A DNA stretch of 64,000 nucleotides from Ewingella sp. CoE-038-23 (GCF_040419245.1 NZ_JAZHOH010000001.1:744001-808000), one strand, 5' to 3'. Shown: positions 1 to 8,850, counted from the first letter of the stretch. Program-made: numbers and translations. The notes: generated by a model from the letters alone, not told the origin.

Positions 1-188
1 GGTTGGGTAGGCCAGGCTAGAAAACCCACAATCGCCTCGTTTTCGGCTAAACTTAAAATATGCACGGCTGAGGTCGCAGGCTAGTTAAGTTTTATGTGGG
101 GGTCATGGCTTACGTTTTACCCGTGGTTGATAGATAATGGCCGGGAAACTGAGAGACCCGACTCTTTTAATTCTTCAAGGAGCAAAGA
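1..188 (+). other. csrA upstream region, non-coding
   Basis: No convincing coding frame is present. In E. coli the alaS-csrA interval carries several csrA promoters, so this stretch probably holds them, but I could not assign individual -35/-10 pairs. A good ribosome-binding site (aaggag) lies 8 bases before the csrA start. Confidence 0.5.
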
Positions 189-374
189 ATGCTTATTTTG
201 ACTCGCCGAGTTGGTGAAACCCTCATGATTGGCGATGAGGTAACTGTTACCGTGTTAGGCGTAAAAGGTAACCAGGTGCGTATTGGTGTTAACGCGCCAA
301 AAGAGGTCTCTGTGCATCGTGAAGAGATTTATCAGCGCATTCAGGCTGAGAAGTCTCAACAAACGAGTTACTGA
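189..374 (+). CDS. csrA: Carbon storage regulator CsrA
   Basis: CsrA is a dimeric RNA-binding protein that binds GGA motifs in leaders of mRNAs for glycogen synthesis, biofilm and motility, and is titrated by CsrB/CsrC RNAs. The 61-residue frame is the standard enterobacterial length. It starts with the typical [10 protein letters not shown] strand and has the RNA-contacting arginine at position 44 (VHREEI). The ATG is preceded by aaggag. It sits just before a Ser/Arg tRNA cluster, as in E. coli. Identification is essentially certain. Confidence 0.98.
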   Translation: MLILTRRVGETLMIGDEVTVTVLGVKGNQVRIGVNAPKEVSVHREEIYQRIQAEKSQQTSY

Positions 375-381
375 TTTACCA

Positions 382-418
382 GGCGTCTCGCCGATGGCGA
401 GGCGCTGACCTTCTTATT
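382..418 (+). terminator. Possible csrA terminator
   Basis: A stem of about ten pairs (gcgtctcgcc / ggcgaggcgc, 3-base loop) begins 8 bases after the csrA stop. It is followed by a pyrimidine-rich but not pure U stretch (cttcttattt). It would be a weak intrinsic terminator. Confidence 0.45.
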
Positions 419-610
419 TCGCGTTTAAGCGTTATCCCTTCCTGTTTTCCCCTGTTTTATTCTCTGTTTTTTCCCTTGCTTCAGCGACGCCGTAAACAGT
501 TATCTCTAGAAAATATCCGGTGTTTTTGCCAATAAGAGGCTCTTTTTGCCTTGAAACTGTGCAGGTTGCGCGTGAATTGTTCAAACGAACGAATGTTAGA
601 AAAAAAGGGT

Positions 611-638
611 TTGACTTATAAGCCCGTGAAAGTAATAT
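611..638 (+). promoter_or_regulatory. Sigma-70 promoter of the Ser/Arg tRNA operon
   Basis: TTGACT (611-616) and TAATAT (633-638) are separated by 16 bases and followed by a GC-rich discriminator (gtgcgcc). This is the usual architecture of stringently controlled stable-RNA promoters. It lies about 60 bases before tRNA-Ser. Confidence 0.75.
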
Positions 639-701
639 GTGCGCCACGCAGTGCCGATGAGCTTAAACAAAGTTAGTCAGCACAACTCGAAAGAGGCGTA
701 T

Positions 702-794
702 GGTGAGGTGGCCGAGAGGCTGAAGGCGCTCCCCTGCTAAGGGAGTATGCGGTCAAAAGCTGCATCCGGGGTTCGAATCCCCGCCTCACCGCCA
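702..794 (+). tRNA. serV: tRNA-Ser (GCU)
   Basis: A 93-nt class II tRNA with a long variable arm, encoded CCA, and anticodon GCT in the loop ccctGCTaagg. It reads AGC/AGU codons. It lies between csrA and the Arg tRNAs, the position of serV in E. coli. Confidence 0.97.
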
Positions 795-802
795 TTTAAA
801 AT

Positions 803-879
803 GCACCCATAGCTCAGCTGGATAGAGTACTCGGCTACGAACCGAGCGGTCGGAAGTTCGAATCTTCCTGGGTGCACCA
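803..879 (+). tRNA. argV: tRNA-Arg (ACG), copy 1
   Basis: A 77-nt cloverleaf with encoded CCA and anticodon ACG (A34 would be converted to inosine), reading CGU/CGC/CGA. It follows tRNA-Ser by 8 bases and is probably cotranscribed. The three Arg copies in the window are identical. Confidence 0.97.
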
Positions 880-990
880 TACTTTCCAAAGCGTATGTTG
901 ATTTGCAATCAAATGAGCGTGATGGGCAGAAGCGAAAGCCACTGTAGTACGGAAAAATGGTCAGGTAAAATCTGCAGTAAGAATCAAAAT

Positions 991-1067
991 GCACCCATAG
1001 CTCAGCTGGATAGAGTACTCGGCTACGAACCGAGCGGTCGGAAGTTCGAATCTTCCTGGGTGCACCA
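991..1067 (+). tRNA. tRNA-Arg (ACG), copy 2
   Basis: Identical to the copy at 803-879. It is followed 58 bases later by the first tRNA-derived repeat (1126-1203). E. coli has four such copies here (argV, argY, argZ, argQ); this window has three plus two degenerate elements, so no individual symbol is assigned. Confidence 0.97.
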
Positions 1068-1125
1068 TATTTTGTGTGTGTTGAAGCGATTGTGAACATC
1101 ATATATTGCACTCAGCAGACAGATT

Positions 1126-1203
1126 GCACGAAGGAAGATAACGTTGCTTTAGCAACGGCCCGTAGGGCGAGGCGATAGCCGAGTAATCTTCCTGGGTGCA
1201 CCA
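1126..1203 (+). repeat. tRNA-Arg-derived structured repeat, copy 1
   Basis: A 78-base element that ends with the exact last 19 bases of tRNA-Arg, including CCA. Its 5' part (gcacgaaggaagat) is nearly the complement of that 3' end, giving a long closing stem. Inside are three small hairpins: cgttgc/gcaacg, gccc/gggc and ggc/gcc. It has no Arg anticodon arm, so it is not a working tRNA. The second copy at 1395-1472 differs at four bases, all in loops or keeping a pair (G-C to G-U). Confidence 0.8.
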
Positions 1204-1249
1204 TTCTTTCTTTGTATTTTCCCAGATAAAAACTCAGCACTACCCCAAT

Positions 1250-1326
1250 GCACCCATAGCTCAGCTGGATAGAGTACTCGGCTACGAACCGAGCGGTCGG
1301 AAGTTCGAATCTTCCTGGGTGCACCA
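1250..1326 (+). tRNA. tRNA-Arg (ACG), copy 3
   Basis: Identical to copies 1 and 2, 77 nt with encoded CCA and anticodon ACG. It is followed by the second tRNA-derived repeat and then the operon terminator. Confidence 0.97.
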
Positions 1327-1394
1327 TATTCCACGCTAGTCGCAGCAACCACGGTATTACCACGGTATTACCATGGCAGGCATGCTGGCAGCGA

Positions 1395-1472
1395 GCACGA
1401 AGGAAGATAACGTTGCTTCAGTAACGGCCCGCAGGGCGAGGCGCTAGCCGAGTAATCTTCCTGGGTGCACCA
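1395..1472 (+). repeat. tRNA-Arg-derived structured repeat, copy 2
   Basis: The second 78-base copy of the element at 1126-1203, with 74 of 78 positions identical. It ends in the 3' portion of tRNA-Arg and lies 9 bases before the operon terminator. It would be in the same precursor as the tRNAs. The layout recalls the rtT repeats of the E. coli tyrT operon, which also carry 19 bases of tRNA 3' end. Confidence 0.8.
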
Positions 1473-1481
1473 TATTAGAGA

Positions 1482-1506
1482 AACCCGCTTCGGCGGGTTT
1501 TTTGCT
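1482..1506 (+). terminator. tRNA operon terminator
   Basis: The stem aacccgc / gcgggtt with a ttcg-type loop runs straight into a T tract. It is a strong intrinsic terminator after the second tRNA-derived repeat. Confidence 0.9.
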
Positions 1507-1647
1507 TTTTAGACTCTTTCCTCCCTACTGCCGTTACCCCACTGATATTGCGGCTTTTCAATTGTGTACCCTTCCTGACAAAAAGCGACAATCAATAGAC
1601 TTTGCGCTAAAGTAGTTTCCTGTTTTTATCGCGAGCAGGAGTACAAG

Positions 1648-2214
1648 ATGTACGATCTCTACGAGGGTTTGATCTTTGATATGGATGGAACCATATTGGA
1701 TACAGAACCTACGCACCGTCAGGCTTGGCATCAGGTATTGTCGAAATACGCCATGCGTTATGACTTCGAGCAGATGATTGCTCTGAATGGCTCTCCGACG
1801 TGGCGAATCGCGAAATTCATCATTGATGACAATCAGGTCGATATGGATCCACATCACTTAGCTGCCGAGAAAACCGTAGCAGTGCGAGAGATGTTGCTCG
1901 ATACCGTCCAGCCTCTGCCTCTGATCGAGGTGGTGAAGTCTTATCATGGCCGACGCCCTATGGCGGTAGGAACCGGCAGTGAGCACGACATGGCGGACGC
2001 TCTCCTGCGCCACCTTGGCCTGCGCCACTGCTTTGATGCCATCGTCGGTGCTAACGATGTTCAGAACCATAAGCCTGCCCCAGACACCTTCTTGTTGTGT
2101 GCCCAATTGATTGGCGTGCCGCCAGAGAAGTGTGTGGTGTTCGAAGATGCAGATTTTGGTATTGAGGCGGCGAAACGCGCCAACATGGCCGTCGTGGATG
2201 TCCGCAAACTTTGA
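1648..2214 (+). CDS. yqaB: HAD-family sugar phosphatase YqaB
   Basis: A cytosolic HAD-superfamily phosphatase. The E. coli orthologue hydrolyses fructose-1-phosphate and 6-phosphogluconate. The nucleophile and acid/base aspartates are visible as DMDGT at residues 11-15. A later motif, KPAPDTF, and the VFEDADFGIEAA metal-binding loop complete the fold. At 188 residues it matches the E. coli protein. Its stop codon overlaps the TTG start of yqaA, so the two are translationally coupled. Confidence 0.95.
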   Translation: MYDLYEGLIFDMDGTILDTEPTHRQAWHQVLSKYAMRYDFEQMIALNGSPTWRIAKFIIDDNQVDMDPHHLAAEKTVAVREMLLDTVQPLPLIEVVKSYHGRRPMAVGTGSEHDMADALLRHLGLRHCFDAIVGANDVQNHKPAPDTFLLCAQLIGVPPEKCVVFEDADFGIEAAKRANMAVVDVRKL

Positions 2215-2639
2215 GCAGTACGCTAGCACTGATTTCGTTATTCAGTAGCAGCTTCCTCAGCGCAACGCTGTTGCCGGGGAACTCAGAGATTTTGTTAGTT
2301 GGCCTGCTGACAGCAGGCAGTGCGTCACCACTTTTATTAGTGCTCGCTGCATCTTTTGGCAATACCTTAGGGGGTATTACCAATATCATAATCGGCCGAT
2401 TACTGCCTAAACTTAAACCTCAGCGAGGTTTAGACACTGCGCTGGGGTGGTTGAACCGTTTTGGCCCAGCCGCGCTGCTGCTCAGTTGGTTGCCGGTGGT
2501 GGGCGATGTTTTATGTGTGTTAGCTGGCTGGTTGCGTATGCCTTGGGGACCCGTGGTGTTTTTCCTGTTGATAGGGAAAACAGTGCGTTATGTGGTGTTA
2601 ACTGCCATAACGTTACAGGGGCTCTCTTGGTGGAATTAG
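2211..2639 (+). CDS. yqaA: Inner-membrane protein YqaA (SNARE-associated/DedA-like)
   Basis: A small integral membrane protein of about four hydrophobic segments, 142 residues, resembling the DedA/VTT family. Its function is not established. The motif FLSATLLPGNSE near the N terminus and the SWLPVVGD...AGW region match E. coli YqaA. The start is TTG, overlapping the yqaB stop (TTGA). An ATG-initiated alternative would lose the conserved N terminus, so the TTG is preferred. Confidence 0.9.
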   Translation: MSSTLALISLFSSSFLSATLLPGNSEILLVGLLTAGSASPLLLVLAASFGNTLGGITNIIIGRLLPKLKPQRGLDTALGWLNRFGPAALLLSWLPVVGDVLCVLAGWLRMPWGPVVFFLLIGKTVRYVVLTAITLQGLSWWN

Positions 2640-2723
2640 ATTGAGATCGCTTATCATAATGGTTACATCTATGCAGATTCAGTATGCTTGCAAATTAATG
2701 TCTTCAAATAGCGGGAGGTCAAT

Positions 2724-4286
2724 TTGATCCCGGATGTATCTCAGGCGCTTTCCTGGTTGGAAGCCCATCCTCACGCAGTAAAAGGAATTCGCCGCGGCGT
2801 TGAGCGCGAAACACTTCGCGTCAATGCCGATGGCTCGCTGGCGACCACTGGACACCCGGAATCTTTAGGCTCTGCGCTGAAGCATGATTGGATCACCACT
2901 GACTTCGCTGAATCTTTGCTGGAGTTCATTACTCCGGTTGATGGTGATATCGATCACCTGCTGACTTTCCTGCGCGACATTCATCGCCACGTGGCTCGTG
3001 AGCTGGGTGAAGAGAGAATGTGGCCATTCAGTATGCCTTGTTTCGTGGAAGCGGAGCAGGACATCGAGCTGGCGCAATATGGCTCCTCGAACATCGGCCG
3101 CTTGAAAACGCTCTATCGCGAAGGTTTGAAGAATCGTTATGGTGCCTTGATGCAGATTATTTCTGGCATCCACTATAATTTTTCTTTGCCGATTGAGTTC
3201 TGGCAGGCGCGCTTAGGGATTGCTGACGCGGAAAGCGGTAAAAACGAAATTTCTGCGGCTTACTTTAAGTTGATCCGTAACTACTATCGCTTTGGTTGGG
3301 TGATCCCTTATCTGTTTGGTGCTTCACCGGCTATCTGTTCTTCGTTCATCAAAGGACGTGAGACGGATTTACCGTTCGAGTACACCGAATCAGGGATGTG
3401 CTACTTGCCGTACGCCACGTCGCTGCGATTGAGCGATTTGGGCTACACCAATAAAAACCAGAGCAATTTAGGTATCACCTTTAACGATCTTGAGACTTAT
3501 GTACAAGGCGTTAAAAAGGCCATTCGTACGCCATCGGCTGAATATGCCGCTATGGGCGTGAAAAAGGATGGCAAATATCTGCAGCTCAATACCAATGTGT
3601 TACAGATTGAGAACGAGCTTTATGCTCCGATTCGCCCAAAACGCGTTACGCGCTCAGGGGAAACGCCTTCAGATGCTCTGATGCGCAGTGGGATTGAGTA
3701 CATTGAGGTGCGTTCGCTGGACGTCAATCCATTCTCGCCGATCGGCATCGACGCCTCTCAGGCGCGTTTCCTCGATCTGTTTTTGATATGGTGTGCTTTG
3801 GCCGATGCGCCAGAGATGGACAGTGACGAGCTGTTTTGTACTCGTCAAAACTGGAATCGCGTCATTCTGGAAGGACGCAAGCCGGGGCAAACTATTGGTA
3901 TGGGTTGTCACGATGAGCGTAAACCGCTCGCCGAAGTAGGCAAGGCCCTGTTTGCTGACCTGCGTCGCGTGGCCGAAGTTTTGGATAGCCAGAATGGCAA
4001 CCAAGAGTACCAGGACGTGTGCAGTGAATTGGTGGTAGGGTTTGATGACCCGGATCAGACTTACTCGGCGCGCATACTGCGCGAGATTAAGGCCGCTGGA
4101 AAAAGCAGTCTTGGTCTGGAGTGGGCGGATAAGTATCGCCAAATGCTGCTGCAGGAACCTTTAGAAATTCTAACACCTGAAGCGCTCGCGGCTGAATGTG
4201 CTGCATCTTGGCAGAGACAGCGTGACCTTGAGGCAAATGATAAACTAAGCTTTGAAGAGTATCTGGCTGCGTTAGCGGCTGGCTAA
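2724..4286 (+). CDS. gshA: Glutamate-cysteine ligase
   Basis: Catalyses the ATP-dependent joining of L-glutamate and L-cysteine, the first and rate-limiting step of glutathione synthesis, in the cytosol. The frame is 520 residues (E. coli 518) and matches along its length, with the N terminus [13 protein letters not shown]. The start is TTG behind a gggagg site, as in E. coli gshA, where the rare start limits expression. The MicA terminator on the opposite strand begins 4 bases after its stop codon. Confidence 0.97.
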   Translation: MIPDVSQALSWLEAHPHAVKGIRRGVERETLRVNADGSLATTGHPESLGSALKHDWITTDFAESLLEFITPVDGDIDHLLTFLRDIHRHVARELGEERMWPFSMPCFVEAEQDIELAQYGSSNIGRLKTLYREGLKNRYGALMQIISGIHYNFSLPIEFWQARLGIADAESGKNEISAAYFKLIRNYYRFGWVIPYLFGASPAICSSFIKGRETDLPFEYTESGMCYLPYATSLRLSDLGYTNKNQSNLGITFNDLETYVQGVKKAIRTPSAEYAAMGVKKDGKYLQLNTNVLQIENELYAPIRPKRVTRSGETPSDALMRSGIEYIEVRSLDVNPFSPIGIDASQARFLDLFLIWCALADAPEMDSDELFCTRQNWNRVILEGRKPGQTIGMGCHDERKPLAEVGKALFADLRRVAEVLDSQNGNQEYQDVCSELVVGFDDPDQTYSARILREIKAAGKSSLGLEWADKYRQMLLQEPLEILTPEALAAECAASWQRQRDLEANDKLSFEEYLAALAAG

Positions 4287-4290
4287 AAAA

Positions 4291-4364
4291 GAAAAGGCCA
4301 CAATCAATGTGGCCAAACAAACATCTCTGTTTACAGGGATGATGATAACAAATGCGCGTCTTTC
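4291..4364 (-). ncRNA. micA: MicA small regulatory RNA
   Basis: Read on the minus strand, the RNA starts GAAAGACGCGCATTTG, followed by the TTATCATCATCCC segment that in E. coli pairs with the ompA ribosome-binding site. It ends in a GGCCACA...TGTGGCC hairpin and T run. This matches E. coli MicA in sequence and in position, antisense in the luxS-gshA gap. The Hfq-dependent RNA represses ompA and other outer-membrane protein mRNAs under envelope stress. The internal stem-loop has diverged from E. coli. Confidence 0.92.
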
Positions 4365-4370
4365 AAATAT

Positions 4371-4400
4371 TCAGACCCGCATTATGGGAAAAGGTTTCCT
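4371..4400 (-). promoter_or_regulatory. Sigma-E promoter of micA
   Basis: On the minus strand GGAAACC (about -35) and GTCTGA (about -10) lie upstream of the MicA 5' end, with the spacing expected of RpoE promoters. This fits the known sigma-E control of MicA. Confidence 0.75.
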
Positions 4401-4443
4401 GAGTTCGATAAAAAACATTTTTTTCTTTAGGAGAGGTGACGAT

Positions 4444-4959
4444 ATGCCACTGTTGGATAGCTTTACCGTAGACCATACCCGTATGGCAGCACCTGCCGTT
4501 CGCGTCGCGAAAACCATGAAAACTCCACACGGAGACACCATTACAGTATTCGACCTGCGCTTCTGCCGTCCGAATATCGAAGTGATGCCTGAGCGTGGTA
4601 TCCACACACTGGAACACCTGTTCGCAGGCTTCATGCGTAACCATCTCAATGGTAACGGTGTTGAAATCATTGATATTTCACCAATGGGCTGCCGCACAGG
4701 GTTCTATATGAGCCTGATTGGCGTACCGAGTGAGCAGTTGGTTGCTGATTCATGGAAAGCCGCGATGAAAGATGTGCTGAAAGTCACTGATCAGCGCAAA
4801 ATCCCTGAGCTGAACGAGTATCAGTGCGGGACTTACGAGATGCATTCTCTGAAAGAAGCGCAAGAAATTGCTCAGCACATTGTGGACAGTGAAGTGGGTG
4901 TTAACCACAACGATGATCTGGCTTTGCCGAAAGAGAAGCTGACTGAACTCCACATCTAG
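4444..4959 (+). CDS. luxS: S-ribosylhomocysteine lyase LuxS
   Basis: Cleaves S-ribosylhomocysteine to homocysteine and DPD, the precursor of autoinducer 2, within the activated methyl cycle. Metal ligands are visible as H54 and H58 (HTLEH) and C128 (YQCGTY), and the catalytic cysteine lies in MGCRTGF at residue 83. The 171-residue form beginning MPLLDSF is chosen because an aggag site precedes it and the family starts there. The reading frame is open further upstream (to 4309), but that part overlaps micA. Confidence 0.97.
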   Translation: MPLLDSFTVDHTRMAAPAVRVAKTMKTPHGDTITVFDLRFCRPNIEVMPERGIHTLEHLFAGFMRNHLNGNGVEIIDISPMGCRTGFYMSLIGVPSEQLVADSWKAAMKDVLKVTDQRKIPELNEYQCGTYEMHSLKEAQEIAQHIVDSEVGVNHNDDLALPKEKLTELHI

Positions 4960-4982
4960 TTTGGTGTAGAACTTCAGAGCAC

Positions 4983-5015
4983 AAAAAAAAGACGCGATTT
5001 CGCGTCTTTTTTTTG
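4983..5015. terminator. Bidirectional terminator between luxS and corB
   Basis: A symmetrical hairpin (gacgcg / cgcgtc) flanked by A8 and T8 runs. It can stop luxS transcription on the plus strand and corB transcription on the minus strand. Confidence 0.9.
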
Positions 5016-5031
5016 CAGCTGATTCAACGAT

Positions 5032-6321
5032 TTAGTGCCGATTCACCGAGGTTTGCAGTGACTGCATCGGTCGCACCTGAACTTGTTTAATCATATTGTC
5101 CTGCACCGCCAGAATCTCCACCTCGTAATTCTCAATGCGTAGGTGAGCGCCCACTTTCGGAATTTCTTCCAGCACTTCAAGCAGCATGCCGTTCATGGTG
5201 CGCGGGCCATCTTCCGGCAATGTCCAGTTGAAGGCTTTATTCAATTCACGCACGTTGGCACTGCCTTCAATCACGACTGAGCCATCGCTCTGCGGCGTGA
5301 CTTCTTCCGCGAGGGTAGGTGACATCGAGGTAGTAAAGTCGCCGACAATCTCTTCAAGGATGTCTTCCACCGTCACCAGGCCCTGAATATCGCCATATTC
5401 GTCGACCACGATGCCCACTTTCTTCTTGTTTCGCTGGAATTTCACTAACTGAATGTTGAGCGGCGTACCTTCTGGAATGAAGTAGATTTCATCTGCGGCG
5501 CGCAGTAGGTTCTCTTTGGTGAACTCTTTTTTCTCGGTCATCAGACGATAGGCTTCGCGCAGGCGCAGCATGCCAATGGCGTCATCCAGAGAGTTGCGAT
5601 ACAGCACGATGCGCCCGTGCGGGGAGTGCGTCAGCTGGCGAATGATTGACTTCCAGTCGTCATTGATGTCGATACCCACTATCTCATTGCGCGGCACCAT
5701 GATGTCGTCCACGGTGACTTTTTCCAGATCCAACACCGAAAGCAGCATGTCCTGATTGCGACGAGAAATTTGCGAGCGGGACTCATTCACGATGGTGCGC
5801 AGCTCTTCTTTACTCACCGCGTCACTGATCCCCACGTTGGTTTTTACCCCAAACATGCGCATCAGCAGGCGTGACAGGCTGTTGAGGATCCACACCAGCG
5901 GCATCATAATGGTTTGCAGCGGGCGCAGCAGCAGGCTGCTTGGGAAGGCGATACGCTCAGGATTCAGCGCGGCAAAAGTCTTCGGCAATACTTCGGCAAA
6001 CAGCAGAACCACAAAGGTCAGAATACCGGTCGCAATCGCCACGCCGGCGTCGCCATATAGGCGGATACCCACAATTGTTGCCAGTGCAGAAGCAAGGATA
6101 TTGACCAGGTTGTTGCCGATAAGCACCAGGCTGATCAGTTGGTCCGGGCGCTTAAGAAGTTTTTCCACACGGCGGGCACCGCGATTGCCCTGCTTGGCAA
6201 GGTGGCGTAACCGATAGCGGTTGAGAGTCATCATGCCGGTCTCGGAGGCAGAAAAATAAGCCGAAACCACTACCATAATGATCAGCGTGATAATGAGGGT
6301 AGTTGTCGAGACGTGCTCCAA
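5032..6321 (-). CDS. corB: CNNM/CorC-family membrane protein YfjD (CorB)
   Basis: An inner-membrane protein linked to magnesium/cobalt efflux. An N-terminal DUF21 region of about four membrane segments (residues 1-190) is followed by paired CBS domains (about 205-335) and a C-terminal CorC_HlyC domain (about 345-420). At 429 residues it matches E. coli YfjD, including MEHVSTTTLIITLIIMVV at the start. The next gene upstream, ypjD, is 51 bases away and likely cotranscribed. Confidence 0.93.
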   Translation of the reverse strand: MEHVSTTTLIITLIIMVVVSAYFSASETGMMTLNRYRLRHLAKQGNRGARRVEKLLKRPDQLISLVLIGNNLVNILASALATIVGIRLYGDAGVAIATGILTFVVLLFAEVLPKTFAALNPERIAFPSSLLLRPLQTIMMPLVWILNSLSRLLMRMFGVKTNVGISDAVSKEELRTIVNESRSQISRRNQDMLLSVLDLEKVTVDDIMVPRNEIVGIDINDDWKSIIRQLTHSPHGRIVLYRNSLDDAIGMLRLREAYRLMTEKKEFTKENLLRAADEIYFIPEGTPLNIQLVKFQRNKKKVGIVVDEYGDIQGLVTVEDILEEIVGDFTTSMSPTLAEEVTPQSDGSVVIEGSANVRELNKAFNWTLPEDGPRTMNGMLLEVLEEIPKVGAHLRIENYEVEILAVQDNMIKQVQVRPMQSLQTSVNRH

Positions 6322-6372
6322 CGGGAGATTCCTTCTTTATGAGATAGATGGCGATCAATCCGCCAATGTTTA

Positions 6373-7164
6373 TTAGTGAGTCATGAACTGCTGAATCATG
6401 CGGCTGCCAAAATAGGCCAGCGTCAGCAATACTGCTCCTACCATGCTAAACCACACCACGCGACGACCGCGCCAACCTTCATGATAGTGCCCCCACAGCA
6501 AAACGATATAGACAAACCATGCGAGAATCGACAATACCGCCTTGTCGATATTTTCCCGGCTGAACAAATTGTCCATATAAAGCAGGCCGGTGCATAACGT
6601 CAGGGTCAGCAAAATCACCCCAACTTGGGTGATGTGGAACAGCTTACGCTCAATGGTCATCAGCGGCGGCATATCCGCGGTGAATGACAGCCGCTTGTTC
6701 TTCAGCTGATAGTCCAGCCACGCCAGTTGCAGGGCATAGAGCGCCGCAATAATTAAAGTGGCGTAAGAGAATAGGGCCAGGCCGATATGCACCAGCAGCC
6801 CTTTGCTCTCCTCCAAATGAGTAATGAATTCGCCCGGCAGGAAGGTCACAAAGGCCAGATTGATCAGCGCAAAGCTGTAAACAATGGGTAAAATAAACCA
6901 GCCACGGTTGCGCGAAGCGACGATGGTCATTACCGTACAGATGATCAGACTGATGACCGAGCCGATATTGACCAAGCTTAGGTTCTGACCCGTACTGACA
7001 TCGAAGATGCGTTGCTGGAGCGCCACCGCGTGGCAAACCAGCGCGACGATCACCGAAATCAATGCTAAACGCCGATATGCACTTTTGTTCCTGATAATAC
7101 TAGGAACGATCAGGGCAAGGCTGAGCAGATAGGCCAACATGGCGACAAGTGCAAAAACTGACAT
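6373..7164 (-). CDS. ypjD: Inner-membrane cytochrome c assembly-like protein YpjD (CorE)
   Basis: A polytopic membrane protein of the CcmC/CcsA-like family with about eight hydrophobic helices, implicated genetically in cobalt/magnesium resistance. The WGHYHEGWRGRR motif near the C terminus is typical of the family. The frame stays open for 32 codons upstream (to 7260), but the E. coli N terminus aligns with MSVFALVAML, giving 263 residues. Neither candidate start has a strong ribosome-binding site. Confidence 0.88.
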   Translation of the reverse strand: MSVFALVAMLAYLLSLALIVPSIIRNKSAYRRLALISVIVALVCHAVALQQRIFDVSTGQNLSLVNIGSVISLIICTVMTIVASRNRGWFILPIVYSFALINLAFVTFLPGEFITHLEESKGLLVHIGLALFSYATLIIAALYALQLAWLDYQLKNKRLSFTADMPPLMTIERKLFHITQVGVILLTLTLCTGLLYMDNLFSRENIDKAVLSILAWFVYIVLLWGHYHEGWRGRRVVWFSMVGAVLLTLAYFGSRMIQQFMTH

Positions 7165-7326
7165 AGCGTTCGTTAGCATCAAAAATGAATGAGACTGACA
7201 GTATAACGTTACGCACGTCACGCTCCAACCTATCTGAGACGCCAAAGCAGAGATCGTCAACGCTTCGTGTTATAATCCCGCAATTGTGTCGCTAAGGCGG
7301 CCTGTCATTACGTTGAGCAAGAGACG

Positions 7327-8688
7327 ATGTTTGAGAATTTAAGCGATCGATTGTCGCGCACACTGCGCAATATCAGCGGCCGTGGGCGGCTGACCGAAGA
7401 GAACATTAAAGAAACGCTGCGTGAAGTTCGCATGGCGCTGCTTGAGGCGGACGTTGCTCTGCCAGTGGTGCGCGACTTCATTAACCGGGTGAAAGAGAGC
7501 GCCGTTGGCCATGAAGTCAACAAGAGCCTCACGCCAGGGCAGGAATTCGTCAAGATCGTCCAGAAAGAGCTGGAAACAGCCATGGGCGAGGCTAACGCCG
7601 AGCTGAACCTCGCCGCGCAGCCGCCGGCCGTGGTGCTGATGGCGGGTCTGCAAGGTGCGGGTAAAACCACCAGTGTCGGTAAACTGGCGAAATTCCTTAA
7701 AGAGAAGAAAAAGAAAAAAGTGCTGGTTGTCTCTGCCGACGTTTACCGTCCGGCGGCGATCAAGCAGTTGGAAACGCTGGCTGAACAAGTCGGTGTGGAT
7801 TTCTTTGCGTCTGATGCGCAAGAGAAGCCGGTTGATATCGTTAACCGCGCGCTGCAGCAAGCTAAACTCAAATTCTATGATGTCCTGATTGTCGATACCG
7901 CCGGCCGTTTACACGTCGATGAAGCGATGATGGAAGAGATCAAACAGGTTCACGCCGCTATTAAGCCGGTTGAAACCCTGTTTGTGGTCGACGCCATGAC
8001 CGGTCAGGATGCGGCGAACACCGCCAAAGCCTTTAACGAAGCTCTGCCATTAACCGGCGTGATCCTGACGAAAGTCGATGGTGATGCCCGTGGCGGTGCC
8101 GCGCTGTCTATTCGCCACATCACCGGCAAGCCGATTAAATTCCTCGGTATGGGTGAGAAAACCGACGCGCTCGAGCCTTTCCACCCGGATCGCGTGGCTT
8201 CCCGCATTCTGGGAATGGGCGACGTTCTGTCGCTTATCGAAGATATTGAGAGCAAAGTTGACCGCGCACAGGCTGAGAAGCTGGCGAGCAAGCTGAAGAA
8301 GGGCGATGGCTTTGATTTGACCGACTTCCTCGATCAACTCAAGCAAATGCGCAACATGGGCGGCATGGCCAACATGATGAGCAAACTGCCGGGCGTGGGT
8401 CAGCTGCCGGACAACGTGAAGTCGCAGATGGACGATAAAGTGCTGGTTCGCATGGAAGCTATCATCAACTCGATGACGCTGAAAGAGCGCGCCAAGCCTG
8501 AAATTATCAAAGGTTCCCGTAAGCGCCGTATCGCGCTGGGTTCCGGTATGCAGGTTCAAGACGTAAACCGCTTACTCAAACAATTCGACGACATGCAACG
8601 CATGATGAAGAAGATGAAGAAAGGCGGCATGGCCAAAATGATGCGTGGCATGAAGGGTATGATGCCACCGGGTTTCCCAGGCCGTTAA
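7327..8688 (+). CDS. ffh: Signal recognition particle GTPase Ffh
   Basis: The protein subunit of the bacterial SRP, which binds 4.5S RNA and hydrophobic signal sequences and targets ribosomes to FtsY at the membrane. It shows the N domain (1-85), the G domain with the P-loop GLQGAGKTTS near residue 104, DTAGR and TKVDGDARGG, and the methionine-rich M domain (from about 300). At 453 residues it is full length. It is divergent from ypjD as in other enterobacteria. Confidence 0.98.
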   Translation: MFENLSDRLSRTLRNISGRGRLTEENIKETLREVRMALLEADVALPVVRDFINRVKESAVGHEVNKSLTPGQEFVKIVQKELETAMGEANAELNLAAQPPAVVLMAGLQGAGKTTSVGKLAKFLKEKKKKKVLVVSADVYRPAAIKQLETLAEQVGVDFFASDAQEKPVDIVNRALQQAKLKFYDVLIVDTAGRLHVDEAMMEEIKQVHAAIKPVETLFVVDAMTGQDAANTAKAFNEALPLTGVILTKVDGDARGGAALSIRHITGKPIKFLGMGEKTDALEPFHPDRVASRILGMGDVLSLIEDIESKVDRAQAEKLASKLKKGDGFDLTDFLDQLKQMRNMGGMANMMSKLPGVGQLPDNVKSQMDDKVLVRMEAIINSMTLKERAKPEIIKGSRKRRIALGSGMQVQDVNRLLKQFDDMQRMMKKMKKGGMAKMMRGMKGMMPPGFPGR

Positions 8689-8694
8689 TCAACA

Positions 8695-8720
8695 TAACTG
8701 GCTAGCTTTTTAGCCAGTTA
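8695..8720 (+). terminator. Hairpin after ffh
   Basis: A near-perfect stem (taactggcta / tagccagtta) starts 7 bases after the ffh stop. No T tract follows (cctcactc), so it may be a processing or stabilising element, or a weak terminator. Confidence 0.4.
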
Positions 8721-8810
8721 CCTCACTCAAGCAAATAGCGTCGGGGTTAATCTACGCTTTCGATTGCTTTTTGCGCCAAAATGAGTAAAATTTTCGGGCT
8801 TTTTATATTG

Positions 8811-8850
8811 CAACCAGACCCCGTTCCCCGATGGGGTCTGGTTGTTTTAT
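8811..8850 (+). promoter_or_regulatory. Leader hairpin before rpsP (attenuator-like)
   Basis: A perfect 12-bp stem (caaccagacccc / ggggtctggttg) followed by ttttat lies just before the rpsP ribosome-binding site. A candidate promoter with -10 TAAAAT at 8786-8791 is upstream. The hairpin would terminate a share of transcripts entering rpsP-rimM-trmD-rplS. I recall an attenuator proposed at this place in E. coli. Confidence 0.6.

Noticed and set aside
432..647. 71-codon minus-strand frame between csrA and tRNA-Ser
   Set aside because: It overlaps the tRNA operon promoter and has no family resemblance or ribosome-binding site.
737..1363. Antisense open frames over the tRNA cluster (up to 124 codons, repeating a GRFELPTARFVAEYSIQLSYG-like segment)
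   Set aside because: They are translations of the reverse strand of tRNA-Ser/Arg genes and their repeats, a well-known false annotation; no ribosome-binding sites.
4309..4443. N-terminal extension of luxS (45 codons)
   Set aside because: It overlaps micA antisense and is not found in LuxS; MPLLDSF is the family start.
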